Shown here piece by piece: positions 11,854 through 23,836 of a DNA stretch of 64,000 bases. The first letter of the stretch is position 1, and each line of letters begins with the position of its first letter. A model generated the notes under the pieces. It made no database searches. It was not told the DNA's origin and saw only the letters and a program-made list of their open reading frames with translations. Source of the DNA: Polytrichum commune (taxonomy: Eukaryota; Streptophyta; Polytrichopsida; Polytrichales; Polytrichaceae); contig OX485808.1 in assembly GCA_950295325.1 (NCBI GenBank), positions 2,854,501 to 2,918,500 of the forward strand. The letters run 5' to 3'. The translations under genes and the position numbers were made by a program.

Positions 11854-12022
11854 TTGAGTAGGACGCATTGCAGATTCAAGCGTAGAGAGACGGTGGTCAA
11901 GGAGCCGAGGATGGAGATCATCGACTCCGTCACGCTCCGCCTCTTGCCGAGGCTCTCCCGCATCAACTGCGCACGCGCTCTCACTTTCTCTGTTTCTTTC
12001 CTCCTCCACTCCTCTTCACTTC
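11854..12022 (-). pseudogene. EXO70-like first-exon remnant, frameshifted
   Basis: The minus strand encodes EKVRARAQLMRESLGKRR, then SVTESMISILGS, and, in the next frame, DHRLSTLESAMRPTQ followed by a GT. Together they match the conserved N-terminus of plant EXO70A-type exocyst subunits (VSILGSFDHRLSALE-AMRPTQ). A one-base loss near 11900 (TTT to TT at the expected Phe) splits the frame. No start codon precedes the conserved segment; a TGA lies just upstream. A gene fragment captured by a transposon is one explanation, simple decay of a duplicate another. Confidence 0.6.
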
Positions 12023-12199
12023 AACCTTGTCACAAATCACCGCCATGCATCTCCGTCTTCTGATTCCCAATTAAATCATCCCTCCCACACGCTCCCAAGC
12101 CTTCGTGATGTGCGCAAGTTGCAATCTTCCTCTTATTCCACCTAAATCTCGGTCCAAATCCCCTGTTCTCTACAATGCGCTTCTTTACCCTTACACAGA

Positions 12200-12655
12200 T
12201 ACTTCAGCTCCAATGTTTTGCTTCCCAACAACACTCCTCACGCATTAACAAGCAGGTCTTCGTCTTACTCCCCACAAATGCATCTCCGTCTTTTAATTTT
12301 CAATCATTCCACAACATGCATAACCTCACAGCACAGCAACGTCGTTGCATCTCCTACGTTCCCAAGCCTTAGCGATGTGCGCATGTTGAAATCTTCGTCG
12401 TCCTCCGCCTCAAATCTCAGTTCTTAAATCTTCTTCTTTAACCGCACAACACAGCAACTTCAGCTGCTTCCAATGTTCTCCTTCCCAACAACACTCCTCG
12501 CGCATTAAGAAGATCTTCTTCGTCTTGCTGCGCCACAAATCTCGAACCACATCAAACCTCAGCTGCTTCCAATGTTCTCCTTCCCAACAACACTCCTCGC
12601 GCATTAAGAAGATCTTCTTCGTCTTGCTGCGCCAGAAATCTCGAACCACATCAAA
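12200..12655. repeat. Tandem duplication, about 99-bp unit
   Basis: A pyrimidine-rich segment is repeated in tandem at about 12461-12559 and 12560-12655. Both copies contain CAGCTGCTTCCAATGTTCTC and AAGAAGATCTTCTTCGTCTT. A third, more diverged copy starts near 12208. The block lies upstream, in gene sense, of the EXO70-like remnant and could once have been its 5' region. No protein is supported. Confidence 0.65.
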
Positions 12656-13091
12656 CCTCCTCTGCGGAGTGGCTATGGCTATTGGCTATGGCGGGAGTGG
12701 TGGTGGAGGTGAAGAAGTCGGTTTGGTGAAAAGGATCGTGGTTGCTTGAGTCCGTGTCCACACGTTTATGGGCGGCCTAGGGAGACCCGGATTTGGGCGG
12801 GCATGTTGGGTTACCGATTGCACGTCTCCCACAAGACCCACGCTGGCCAAAGTGTCTGTACTCACTCGAGATTCCCGCTGCTTGGATTAGTGGACGGGGT
12901 TCAAGAGACTCACGGTCAGAAGCCTGGAATATTTGAATAGGATAATGGTTCATGCCTTGCGTTAGGGAATGAGCAACACGTGGACTGTAACTGTGAACCA
13001 TTCTTGGGTTTCCCTCCCTGCAGCTCGCCTGGCAGGCTAACCAGAGCGTCTTTATTTAGGTTTCTCGAACCTTCGGAAGACATCTAGAGAA
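12656..13091. other. GC-richer stretch without recognised gene
   Basis: The sequence is GC-richer than its neighbours and has short open frames on both strands, none with a motif I recognise. It ends at the target duplication of the element starting at 13100. Confidence 0.35.
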
Positions 13092-13099
13092 CTTGCGGC

Positions 13100-14062
13100 C
13101 AGTGTGTATGTTTGACAAATTTCATGTGACGTTCAACCCCAAATCCAAAGTGTCACGTGACGTCTTCAAAAACAAAAATGAATGTCAATTGACATCTACA
13201 TTTTATTTCAAAATGTCACCTCGATTTTTGGCTTACACAATATTTTAGAAAACTAATATTTTGAATAATAATAAAAAAACTTGATTTGTAACCAAAAAAT
13301 ATATATATCAATCGAGCGTAAGTATCCTTCGGTCTCGCATGTTTTTCCAAATGTTTCCAGAGAGGCAGGGGAAGTGGAAAGCAACCACACAATCACAACT
13401 TCATAATTACACGTTAATTATCCCAACAGAACAATTCACTCTGGAACAAAGTGCACTACAATCAATCCTAACCAAAAGCATGCGTTGATCTTCGTGCCAC
13501 TTCTCCGTCATTTTTGCAATAAGAAGCCTCTCCAGCTCCAAGAAAGCTTAAAGGGATTCAAATGCTTTCAACAAGGGAGCTTTGCGATTCAAAGGGAATT
13601 GCTCAAAACAACTTTGGTTGAAAGCAAGAAAAACTCACATTGGTTGGAATCAAGAAAAAACTCATATGGAGTGGAGGATGTGCAAGCACCACAGTGATAC
13701 AAACATTTGCCTTGCCATGTTCCTAGTTAGTCTCGCTCTCCGATCACCGGCTTAGCTCCCGGTTACAAAGGAAATTGCAAGAGCAAAGTTGAACTTAAGT
13801 ATTGGAGTGAGTGTAGGAAGTTCTCCTACTATTATGGGTTATGTTTTCCGGATACTTGAGCTGCACTTTATAGTACTCAAGTAATACGTGTCATTTTCAA
13901 TTTCTAGTGTGTCAATTGACGTGTGGTTTTTTTCTTCAAAAGTCACAGTACGTGTCAATTTCTAGATTGTGCATGTCAATTGACGTGCATTTTTTTTTTT
14001 GTGCAAGTTTTTGCGTGTCAAAAGAGAAAAACTTGCAAAAACTTTGTCAAACATATACACTG
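13100..14062. mobile_element. hAT-like TIR element, 963 bp, 8-bp TSD
   Basis: The ends are CAGTGTGTATGTTTGACAAA and, read inward from the right, CAGTGTATATGTTTGACAAA (one mismatch in 20). An exact 8-bp duplication, CTTGCGGC, flanks the element at 13092-13099 and 14063-14070. CAGTG-type ends and an 8-bp TSD are hallmarks of hAT transposons. No transposase is present, so this is a non-autonomous copy. The subterminal regions repeat the palindrome TGTCAATTGACA or close variants near 13175, 13908 and 13975, which are candidate transposase-binding motifs. Confidence 0.85.
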
Positions 14063-14104
14063 CTTGCGGCTTCCTGCTCGGTTGAGGCCTTCTTTGGGCA
14101 ACTA

Positions 14105-14492
14105 CACTAAATAGGCTATTTAGTGTCAGATGGCGTTCAATGTCACTATGGTATCGTTCCGGATGACACTTCTTACAAGTAAGTTTATCGATCCTGTCAT
14201 GGATGAGTTCGTCCATCGCCCAAAATCCTACCTCCTCTTGTCACCAACCTGTGATGAGATGTTGTCGTGGATGATTGAAATTTGGATGACAGATCACTTG
14301 GTAAGTGAAAGTAATTGCAACACCGTAAATCTATTACCCCCCCCCCCCCCGGCCAAGAAAAAAATAAATTACAAAGGAATTACAAGGAATGACAAATGAT
14401 GTTGGGTTAACATTTAGTGTGGGTGACACTAAACCGAGGTTTACAATTAGTATTGAGCAAGACAATCAAAATCGGTGACACTAAATATCACC
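14105..14492 (+). mobile_element. MITE family A, copy 2
   Basis: A non-coding element of about 390 bp. It starts with the near-palindromic tip CACTAAATAGGCTATTTAGTG, has the TCACTATGGTA and GGATGATTGAAATTTGGATG blocks, an internal poly-C run (about 14338-14350), the AGGAATGACAAATGATGTTG block, and ends at a GTGACACTAAATATCAC tip. It lies just to the right of the 963-bp hAT-like element. Confidence 0.75.
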
Positions 14493-15173
14493 TCTAACTT
14501 ACAAACGTTTTTATAATTGGATTTGTCAAAAAAAATAAAAATTTAGGTCTTAACCTACGGTTGTTGAAATTGAGGTCGCATTTTATGGGCAGGTTTGAGG
14601 GAAATCGGGTGTGGGAAGTTAGGGGTTGAACCAACCCCACCAAATGCTTGGGCGCAACTTCAACTTATTTGATTTTTTGAGTTTAGCTTTATAGTATGTA
14701 GTGTGACTTACTACATGGGTTTATGGAATGCTCTAACTTTCGCTAAGAATGTAAGTTGTCATGAAGGAAAGTCCATGCATTTAATCTTTTTTGGTAAAAC
14801 ATAAAATCCATAATCAGGAGTTATGGCCTTGTGAATTTCCAAATAATTGCACTCTATATCATAAACAATGTACCATTCAACTTATAATGTGTAGGTTGTA
14901 TGTTGTACATATACCTTTAGAAATATCTTAGTTTCACAAAACATATCAGGATGTTTAAACTGGTTGAGAATAATGAGATTCGAGTGCTTGTAGGATTTTC
15001 TTCATAGGAGCTTCATGCTCAACAGATTCAAAGATTCAAATTCAATCATTAGTGTTGAATGAAATTTTTATTTTTGTTTTTTGTCTCTCTCTCTATATAT
15101 ATATTTTCATAATGTTTAAATTTAGTTGCGGAATAATGTAGTCACCAAGTTGGTGTTTAACGTTGGCCATCAT

Positions 15174-15393
15174 TACACCATTTATGGCATTTAGTGTCAC
15201 TTACTAGCCAAAGTTACACATTGCTATAATATTTTATTATTAATGCAAACATTTACCAAGTAAAAAATGTTAATGCTTGATAGTGTCCAAACAACCAATT
15301 TGGCCCTTGTTGGTAAAACATGAGATCTATAGTAAAAATTTATAGCACAATGTAACTACAAAAAGTAAGTGACTAAATGCCATACATGGTGTA
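15174..15393. mobile_element. MITE family B, copy 1 (about 220 bp)
   Basis: Terminal inverted repeats of about 45 bp. The left arm has GGCATTTAGTGTCACTTACT and then TTACACATTGCTATA; the right arm has the complementary TATAGCACAATGTAA and AAGTAAGTGACTAAATGCC. The interior shares CAATTTGGCCCTTGTTGGTA with the related copies. It is non-coding. Confidence 0.65.
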
Positions 15394-16431
15394 GTGAGAT
15401 ACATAATAAAAAAGTTATAGCACAACAAACTCCAAATAGTAAGTGACATCAAATACCATAAGTGATGTCGTTTTCATGCCTGTTTTTGTCCTAAAGTGCA
15501 CTCTTGGTTGATAGTAATGTGAAGTGCATATACTTTTTTGAGCACCAAAGAGCTCAAGTGTTGAAGTCATCTTTATCATGTGCCCCACTTAGTGTCACTG
15601 CATTGTCAAGTTTAACACCACGTGCGATTGAAAATAAAATTCATTTCTTACATAAAGCATCACCAAAATGAGTCCAAACTTTATCAACCTTTTTTCATGA
15701 CTAGATATACATAGTATCTATTACATAGGTAAAAAATGATATCCAAATTTGATGATTTGTTTTTCTAAATAAAGCATACCGTTTCTAACTAGAATGACGC
15801 ACAATTGAACTAAAACAATTACTACAAAAATGAAGATGACTAGAAAATTCAAGAAAATGTACAAAAGATATTATCAATGATTGAGTATATGTATGTGAGA
15901 AGATCAAAAAATTTAAAATTCTCTATGGCATTGAATATAGGGTAGCAAAGTTTTATCGCACGTGGTTATGAAATGTACGGGGGGTGTGATCGCCCCAATA
16001 TCCTCAAGGATGATGCTCTCATAAGCAAAGTCAATTTGGATGATGGATTTATTCTCATGTTTGCCCAATTTGACTTTCCACATGACATGATTGTCATTAC
16101 ATTTATTAGTCCTACTAGTGTGGGTGGAAATTCAGTGTAGGCCACATTGATTTTCTATTGAAGGTGACATTACCATGGGGTCAAGACCTTACATAAAGTA
16201 AAAGTCACCTCAGGGATTGTTCACACTTATGGGTAAGTCCTATTGTGATTGCTAGATTTACCAATCTTGATGATAAAATAACCTAACTTTAAGTTAACCT
16301 AAATGACATTCACACTTATAGGCAACTTTACCAAAGATGTTGCCTATGTAGAGAGGGTTACTACTTCCATTCACACATGGTCATCACTAAACTCACCATA
16401 TTTGCCAACATGTCATGTGATGACTATAATG

Positions 16432-16648
16432 AATATGCTATTTAGTTTCACTATATTATTTGGAATTACTCAATGCTATAACTATTTACTTTATGTTTCA
16501 AATTCTACCAACAAATGTCAAATTGGTTGTTTGGACATTATAGAACATTAACACCTTTACTTGGTAAGAAATGACATCAATAGTAGTATGATATAGCATT
16601 GCATAATTTCAAATAGTAAGTGATACTAGATTTCATATTTAGTGTAGT
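16432..16648. mobile_element. MITE family B, copy 2
   Basis: The left arm is GCTATTTAGTTTCACTATAT with TGGAATTACTCAATGCTATA. The right arm has the complementary TATAGCATTGCATAATTTCA followed by AATAGTAAGTGATACTAG. Interior matches to the other family B copies include TTACTTGGTAAGAAATGACA. It is more diverged than the copy near 22.6 kb. Confidence 0.6.
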
Positions 16649-17500
16649 AATTCAATAGTCACTACCATTGTCTTTAAATTTAGCTAACCATTCTCGTACG
16701 CATGTAATAAGATACCACCCAAGTGAGACGCTAATCGTGTTGGTAGGTTAGACATGTGAAGTAACTGAACCCAATGATGGTAACTTAATGTATGAGGCAA
16801 GTTAACAATCCACCAAGTGTGCATATAGTTATAAATAACCATGTCGTAAGAGAAGATACCCACGGTTGTGAACCATGCCTTACATCAATAGTAGCATAGA
16901 AACAAATAACCACCCACATTGATTTTTTATAATAAAATTATTGTCGCCCACTCTATTTTGTATAATATTAATTATTATTGTCACCCACGCTATTTTTTAT
17001 AAAATAATTATTGTGCCCCATGCATAATTTTCTATTAGAAATTTAGCGTGGTTTGAGAATCAATGTGGCCCACATGAATTCTCATTATAAGGATTACAGA
17101 GGGCTCTAGAAAACTAGTGTGGCCCATAGTAATAGGATTATTTAGTTACTTTTGCGTTTATTAGTCTAACTTGTATGCTTGAAAAGTGCTAATCTATGCA
17201 CACATAAGGGAGCAACATCTTCCAGGGAGCTTCTCCTTTGTATTAATGCAAGCATAAGTTTGCACTTAAACCATGTGGATTTAAGTTGAAATACATCAAC
17301 TGGATTTATTCACTTCCATTCAACAACATTGTTCTTTGTTTGACCTAGTCCAAAATTATGCTTTAAGAAGTTGCAAACCTAAAAGGAAATTAAACAAGAT
17401 GTGGGCCGATTTCAGCCTTTTGGCCAATCACAAGTGAGGATTTCAAGCTTCTTACACAACGAATTGGCCTTGCCTCTAGGTGTAAATCGGCCCTAAGTAC

Positions 17501-18170
17501 CAGAGCCCTACATTGGGTGCCCATACCCATGCCTATGCCCATGCCCGCCCATGCCCGTGGGTTTTGGGTGGGCATGGGTGCGATATTAATGTTCATGGGT
17601 GGGCATGGGTGGGCATGTCTGCAATATTATTGTTCATGGGTGGGCATGGGTTTGATATTATAATGGGTGGGCATGGGTGATCATGAGATCATTGCAGCGG
17701 TGAGCTTAGCATTGCCAATGAATCGGGATACCACTACTAAATTCAATATTCTCTTGTGGTGGAAGCTGAAAGGAGCCCCCACATTCCCCATCATGTCGCG
17801 CGTGGCGCGTTTGGTTTTGTGCATCCTTGCATCTAACTCCAAATCGGAGTCAAACTTCTCGGATGCAGGGAATACGCTAACCAAGAAGCGCTCCGAGCTC
17901 AAGCCAGCGATAGTGAACGACCTTTTATTTGTCCGATCCAACCAAGACTTGGTGTAGGCGGGTAATGCACATTACACAATTTTTGAATACATGGGCGCCA
18001 TTTGAATAGCATGGGTGGGCATGGGTGGGCACATGTCACGCTATGTGTGGGCATGGGTGGGCATGGGTGCACACATGTCATGCTATGGGTGGGCATGGGT
18101 GGGCATAGGTCGCTGCTAATGGGCATGGTCTGGGTATGGGTGCAATTTAAAAGGAAAATGTTGGGCTCTG
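17501..18170 (+). mobile_element. Internally deleted hAT transposon, 670 bp
   Basis: The ends are CAGAGCCCTACATT and, inward from the right, CAGAGCCCAACATT (13/14). A perfect 8-bp target duplication, CTAAGTAC, lies at 17493-17500 and 18171-18178. CAG-initiated ends, the 8-bp TSD and a retained hAT dimerisation exon inside make this a hAT element. Most of the transposase is missing. Both subterminal regions are filled with tandem GGGTGGGCAT/GGGTG units (about 17560-17690 and 18008-18135), likely transposase-binding repeats. The tight TSD suggests a fairly young insertion. Confidence 0.92.
17667..17957 (+). pseudogene. hAT transposase C-terminal dimerisation fragment
   Basis: A 96-residue frame containing the hAT C-terminal dimerisation domain: ILLWWK, then FPIMSRVARLVLCILAS, then SKSESNFSDAGNTLTKKRSE and a conserved LLFVRSN ending. 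This domain mediates transposase multimer assembly. The catalytic RNase H-like part and zinc finger are absent, so the fragment cannot transpose on its own. It begins inside the left GGGCATGGGTG repeat block, so the apparent ATG is probably not a real start. Confidence 0.85.
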
Positions 18171-18178
18171 CTAAGTAC

Positions 18179-19369
18179 ACACTTCCCACTAGTCCTCGCA
18201 GATTGCACAAAGATTGCCGGGTGTATACTAATGTTCATCAAGTTTCTCAAACACCATGCAATGAAGAACAATATGAAGTAACCCTATATATGGATGCCAT
18301 GCACTTCAGAGCAGTATCAAAACTACAACCGTTGTCCAACGTTAATATTTTCTTTTAAATATGGGCCATTAGTTTGGACAGAAGAAATGAGTCTTCTTAA
18401 TAATCGTGCACTAGAGCGTTGTGGAAAGGAATAAGCAACCAAGCCTTGATCATTTAGGCAACTTCAGTCTTCAAAGAAACCTCGCCACAAGTGCTAGTAC
18501 ATATTCAAGGGTCGTATTCCAGGGTTCTTCTATTACCTACTTGATGCCATGCTCCATATCTTGCATTTGCAAGTAGGAAATTAACTTGACAAATGCTTCT
18601 ATGATTGACTTTATGCATGATGCTCCCATCAACTTTTACTGCATTTGTGTTCATCATATCTTCTCTAATTGTAATTATCTTACAGTGTTAAAACTTTGAA
18701 ATTGTTAAAAATAACAAACAAAATTCCAAATATATGTCAACTGGATATCAATCCTAACCTAAAATGTGGCATCTCATTTGGAAATACATTGATTCTTTTA
18801 GGCATGGTCCATATTTTACTAGCTTCTAGACATATGCTTTGGAAGAAATGACTTGTAATGCTGCACACTTTGTGGTAAATTTTAATTACATTTGTGTTCA
18901 CCAAACCAACAATACCATCATCTACTAACTCTGCCCATTAATTGTTTTTCCCCATATATGAATGAACAAGGTACCATTATGTCGGCTACAAAAACTTTCA
19001 TATTCCTTTTCTGTTATTTGGATGATGATATTTTTGGTTGTTGTTTTAAAATTAGATTTAAAATAACATGGTTTACAAGGACTAATGCATGCATGAACAA
19101 TTCCACATTGTTGTAACATAACATGATTATGCTAAGTGACCAAGTTCGTTGGGTCGGGAATGTGTCATGTAAGGTGTTAGAATGGTACCTTGTGGATGTT
19201 TGTTTGCACATACATTCAACCATAGTAGATAATTGAGATTTGGGTGGAGCTATATCACTCAATATTAATGGGATGGAGCAGTTTATAGTTGCTAAATATT
19301 GTTATGAAATGCATGAACAACTTCATACAGAGTTGATGTCATTGTAATATGATTGTGCAAAGATTGGTG
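18179..19369. other. Intergenic, no gene recognised
   Basis: AT-rich sequence between the hAT element and the TNP2 relic. I find no coding motif or bounded repeat. Confidence 0.4.
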
Positions 19370-21990
19370 TATTTTCCGATCATCCCTCATTTGCAAGCCT
19401 TGTTTAGGAGCCCTACATTGTCAAAGTTGATGTTTAGCACAAGCGTAATAAATATGCGGATGGATATATGAATGGATATATGAATGGCCCACAAGACGGT
19501 ACAACTTGGAGGCATGTTAATGATACATTCCCAGATTTTGGCGATGACCCTAGGCATGTGAGACTATGGATTTCAATGGATTGAGTCAATCTATACAACT
19601 AGTTCAATCGGTTCATTCAACATGGCCAATCATAGTTGTCATTCACAACTTGCCACAGTGGCTATCTATAAAGAAATGTACACATCATGTTATCTACAAT
19701 AGTGCATGGTGTGTGAAAACTAAACTAACAATTTTCAATTTATAGTGAGTAGTAATAATCTATATACCCACTTGATTGTCCCTAATAATTATGGCAAGTG
19801 TTCAAATTTGTTGTGTTTTTTCTTGCAAGTCCCAGGTAAGTGCCTAACATGGACATAATATCTTCAACCTCTTATTGGCGAGTTGAATGAACTTTGCGAA
19901 GGTGTGCCATACACATATGATGTCAACACAAAGACTCACTTTAGGATGAGAGGCATTTGCCTTTGGACTATGACCGATTTTTGAGGTACATAAGGCTTAA
20001 ACCCAATACGGTATGGCACATACCATTTATTCATCTACATGGTTGTGTTCCAATCTATATTTAGCACATTCTCTATAAGCCTCCACTATCATTTCTTCAT
20101 GGGAAGAAACTTAGCAAATAGGAAGACATTGATGTTGGTACAAATAATGAATATTGTTGGTATGAATAGTAAGAATATTGTGATTAGTGTCGGTATTTTC
20201 ATTCATGACACTACTATAGTGCTACTATGAATAGTATTCTCATTAAATAATACCGAGATGAACAATGTGACCTATAAATAGTGTCATGCATAATAGTGGC
20301 TACTCCGAATAGTGTCTTGAGTATAACTCTACCCAAATTGTCGCATTGAAGCCTGAATGTATGAATAATAATAATAATAAATATGAAGTTGTTCGAGGAC
20401 CCCGTAGAATACAATTGACATAATCTAGGATGATGAAAACGACCCGCATGGCTAAATTATAATGTTATGCAAGTATATATTACTCTATACACTTGTTTTA
20501 TTTGAGCTAGTTGTGATGTCTATGTTGTTAATTTTAACCTCTGCATAGTTGACGGAATGCACTTTTCGTATGTGAATGTGGATGTGGACGGAACACTTAA
20601 CTTTTGCCCTATAAGTAGCATCTTTTGTTTCATAAAAGGGAACATACTTTTAGAGTTTTTTTTTTGTAGTCCATAGCCGACTGGCTAAGGTTCAACCCTA
20701 AACTGTAAATTAACTGATTCACCGTATGTGTCCTATAAATCAACGTAGCTGACAAAAATGATACCATACTCTTTGTGAAACACATCACGACCTAATGCAG
20801 AGAAGAGTTACACATCATGTATCCACATAAGAGGGTTTTCCACAATATAATTTTATACAATAAACATTAAGTATTTGGTGTATTATGGTTTAGGGTTTAG
20901 GGTCACATTGTATGGGAAAAAAATGACTTGCATTATGAGTCGGTTAGCATATATTTGGGTAATGAATGAGTTACAGGGTTGGGTTGGCCAGTCTTTCGAT
21001 ACATTCTTGTATTCAAACCTTCTCACCGCAAGCTTGAAATTCGACGAAATGGTGGCTTCTATTGAAATAGAGAAAGTGCATCATTTTAATCATGTCATAC
21101 TTTGATATCCTTATAATGAAGGCCATGGCAAGAATAGGTTCCATATATAGTTGGAGACACAACAATAACGTTAATCGATTATTAGTCATCAAGAAGACTA
21201 GAATTTTGAGGTTGAGGGGGTCAATGGGATAGTGTGCAAGAGTGTGATTCCTAGAGCTTTAGTCTTAACAAACTGTAGGATTAAAATTACCATATTTTCA
21301 TTAATGTATGTTTGACAGTAGTTTCATGTAACGATTTTGGGTTGGGTAATGACAATCTGCAAGATTAGGGGTTTGTTCAGGGTTACCATGCAAGGAATAA
21401 TGGCATGCCCAATTTGTGGACCTAACCTTGTTAGTCATCACACAATAAAAAAAAAAACAATGTATCCATTTTGGGACAATTTTTGCCAAAGAAGCACAAA
21501 TATCGCATCCCTAGGTATGCGTGTAGATTTGACAAGTAAAGGTGTAGGCTACCTACATCAAGGCATCCAAGTGGCCAAGACATGATACGAGGGTGGAATA
21601 ATGTACGGGTTGGCAACATGCCAACTAAAAAAGCTGAAATGAAACAATTACCAATATTTTGTACACTCTTATATTGGAAGTTGCGTAATTATATCTTTTG
21701 ACTTGAATTGGTTGTGACAAAACTTAGAAAGTAATTTATACCGGTTCATTAATCATGTGGCGAAACTGAAGGTTATTGCTCAAGTATGTCCATAACATAA
21801 TATCCATGAGATGATGTAGGACTTATTGTGTTACCATTTGTTGGACCCTATGCATATCAAAAAGAACATATGCAAGACATTCATGAAGATATTTTCGAAC
21901 ACAAAGGGGACTAGAGAAGACAAATTGTTGGTGCGCGAAGAGATGAAAGCTCAAAACCAACACCCCCTCCATTGGCCACACGATAACAAC
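19370..21990 (+). pseudogene. CACTA-type TNP2 transposase relic
   Basis: Six frame-broken blocks follow the order of TNP2 (CACTA/En-Spm) transposase: IIPHLQALFRSP (from 19370), WRHVNDTFPDFGDDPRHVRL (from 19507), WPIIVVIHNLPQWLSIKK (from 19623), YLQPLIGELNELCEGVPYTY (19817-19983), MACPICGPNLVS (about 21394-21560) and DPMHIKKNIC with TREDKLLVREEM (21826-21990). Stops and frameshifts occur in nearly every block. About 1.3 kb of unrelated sequence separates the fourth and fifth. No CACTA ends were found. It is an old, inactive copy. Confidence 0.85.
20884..20901. repeat. Short telomere-like TTTAGGG stretch
   Basis: GGTTTAGGGTTTAGGGT: just over two units of the plant-type TTTAGGG telomere repeat inside the insert that splits the TNP2 relic. 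It is too short to be a chromosome end. Confidence 0.6.
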
Positions 21991-23645
21991 AAATTTAGAA
22001 TGGCCAGCTAGGTATGGAAAAAGTTGAGTTGCAAAAAGGGTTGGGTATAATTTCAACTATTAGAACCTCCACAAATTATGTTTCGAATCTTTCCAAAAGA
22101 GTGAGAGTCATGGAGTGATTTAGAAACTCCATACTATGTAATTTAATTTAATTCAACAACAAAATATGCATTGTCCCTAATCTTGTTTTCCTTCTAATAC
22201 ATCAATGAGATAGAACATTATCAATTTATATGAAAGCTTCAAATAACAAATTATAAAATTTCCTATATACAATTTTTTTTTTAAACCACACACACTAAAT
22301 GTAACAATTAATTTTTCTTTAGGAAATACTTGCAACGAATAGAAATGCAACCACTTTTGGGCCTCTAGGATATTTTAAGAGTGTAATCTTTAAAATAAAT
22401 AACCAAATATATCCCACACTAATCCTATCCACACTACCAATGTTTGAGGATGAAATCCTCGATGCTCGTCAAATGGACACCAATTTATGTACCAATTTGA
22501 ATTTACCTAGTGGGACAATTATATTGACTAAAATTATATTGTCCAAATTGATCATGAGCCCGGCATACATTGGTACACCAAATATGATATTTAGTGTGAC
22601 TTACTATTTGGATTTACACGGTGCTATATCCCTTTACTATTGATATAAAGTTTTTATCAAGTTAAGTTGTCAATGCTCTATAATGTGCAAACTACCAATT
22701 TTACATTTGTTGGTAAAATATGAGATGTACATCAAGTAGATATAGCATTGTGTAATTCCAAATAGTAAGTCACACTAAATATCATATTTAGTGTAGTGAT
22801 CTTTGCAAAACTTGGAGGACGTTGCATCTTGTTTAGTGGATTCATTATCTATTTTGGACGACTGGATTTGGTCACTAGACTTGGCTCGCACGATACTAGT
22901 TCTAACAAATTGGTGACCAATCATCAAGCTCAAATCAAGAATATACAAGGTAATATGCTATGGATATGTTCAACTAGTAGATGTGTAAAGTTGGACTCTT
23001 GTTCAACTTTGGAGTATCGAAGTATACATTGCCACATTGGATTATGATTTTAATAAAATTGAGGAATGCTTTAAACACTTTCTCAAAGTACTCAATCTGT
23101 ATCCTAGCAACTTTTTTTTCACTTATGAGTTCATGCATAAAATATAGTCTTCGTTAATATTTTGCAATTGTGAACTTTTACCACAACCACCACTCATTAT
23201 AACATTTGGTACCATGAAGTATTAGATTTGCTTATATCAAATTTTTCATGCATTTATCTAGCTCATGCACAAAACAAAGCGTGTGTTTACAAGTGCATTA
23301 CGAGCTTTTGTTGAGAAAATGTCATTGGTTGTTTTGGGAGATGTTGAGTTGTGCAACGAATAAGCCAACAATATTCAACTTGTCATGGGTCTTGCAGTGG
23401 CAATTGAAACAATGAAGATACTATGCTTCTGTTGCTTATGGAGGCTGTAGGCAAAGGTGTTTATTGCTTATCGTCGTTGAATTTATCATAATACTATTTG
23501 TGCACACGTGTCAAATGTGATAGGATCTTGCTCAAGGATGCCCAATCAGAGGAGATAGAATCTCTCTCTATATATATATAAAGTTTACGAATGTCATCCA
23601 AATGATGTTTAATCAACCTTCAAACAATGGCAAAGCACAACAATG
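21991..23645. other. No gene; one MITE inside
   Basis: Apart from the family B MITE near 22.6-22.8 kb I see only short motif-free frames. Confidence 0.4.
22574..22795. mobile_element. MITE family B, best-preserved copy (222 bp)
   Basis: Inverted terminal repeats of about 50 bp with few mismatches. The left arm reads TACACCAAATATGATATTT then AGTGTGACTTACTATTTGG; the right arm is its complement. The outermost part is itself a palindrome, CACTAAATATCATATTTAGTG, shared with MITE family A. TA flanks both ends and could be a 2-bp target duplication. There is no coding capacity. Confidence 0.75.
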
Positions 23646-23836
23646 ATTATCCCAATTAATGCGTGTTATTGTTCGGAATCACACTATAACTTTGTAATGA
23701 GAATATAATATTCTACCAAGCAAAGCCATTTATGTTCTACAGTGTTAACCTATTGAACTTTCCTTAGTAAATTTTTTGAGTAAAACGTTATTGCATGGCT
23801 TAACTTCAAATAGTAACACCCACTAATTGGGATAAT
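23646..23836. mobile_element. MITE family C, copy 1 (191 bp)
   Basis: The ends are ATTATCCCAATTAATGCGTG and the complement of CACCCACTAATTGGGATAAT. The interior (AATGAGAATATAATATTCTA, CCAAGCAAAGCCATTTATGT) recurs at 39.44-39.63 kb, confirming a repeat family. It is non-coding. Confidence 0.65.

Larger units (their letters stand above)
14493..17492. other. AT-rich region with MITEs, no gene
   Basis: Apart from two MITE family B copies I see no gene here. Short repeated phrases such as AAATAGTAAGTGA and GTGTAGTGA suggest additional decayed MITE pieces. Confidence 0.4.
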
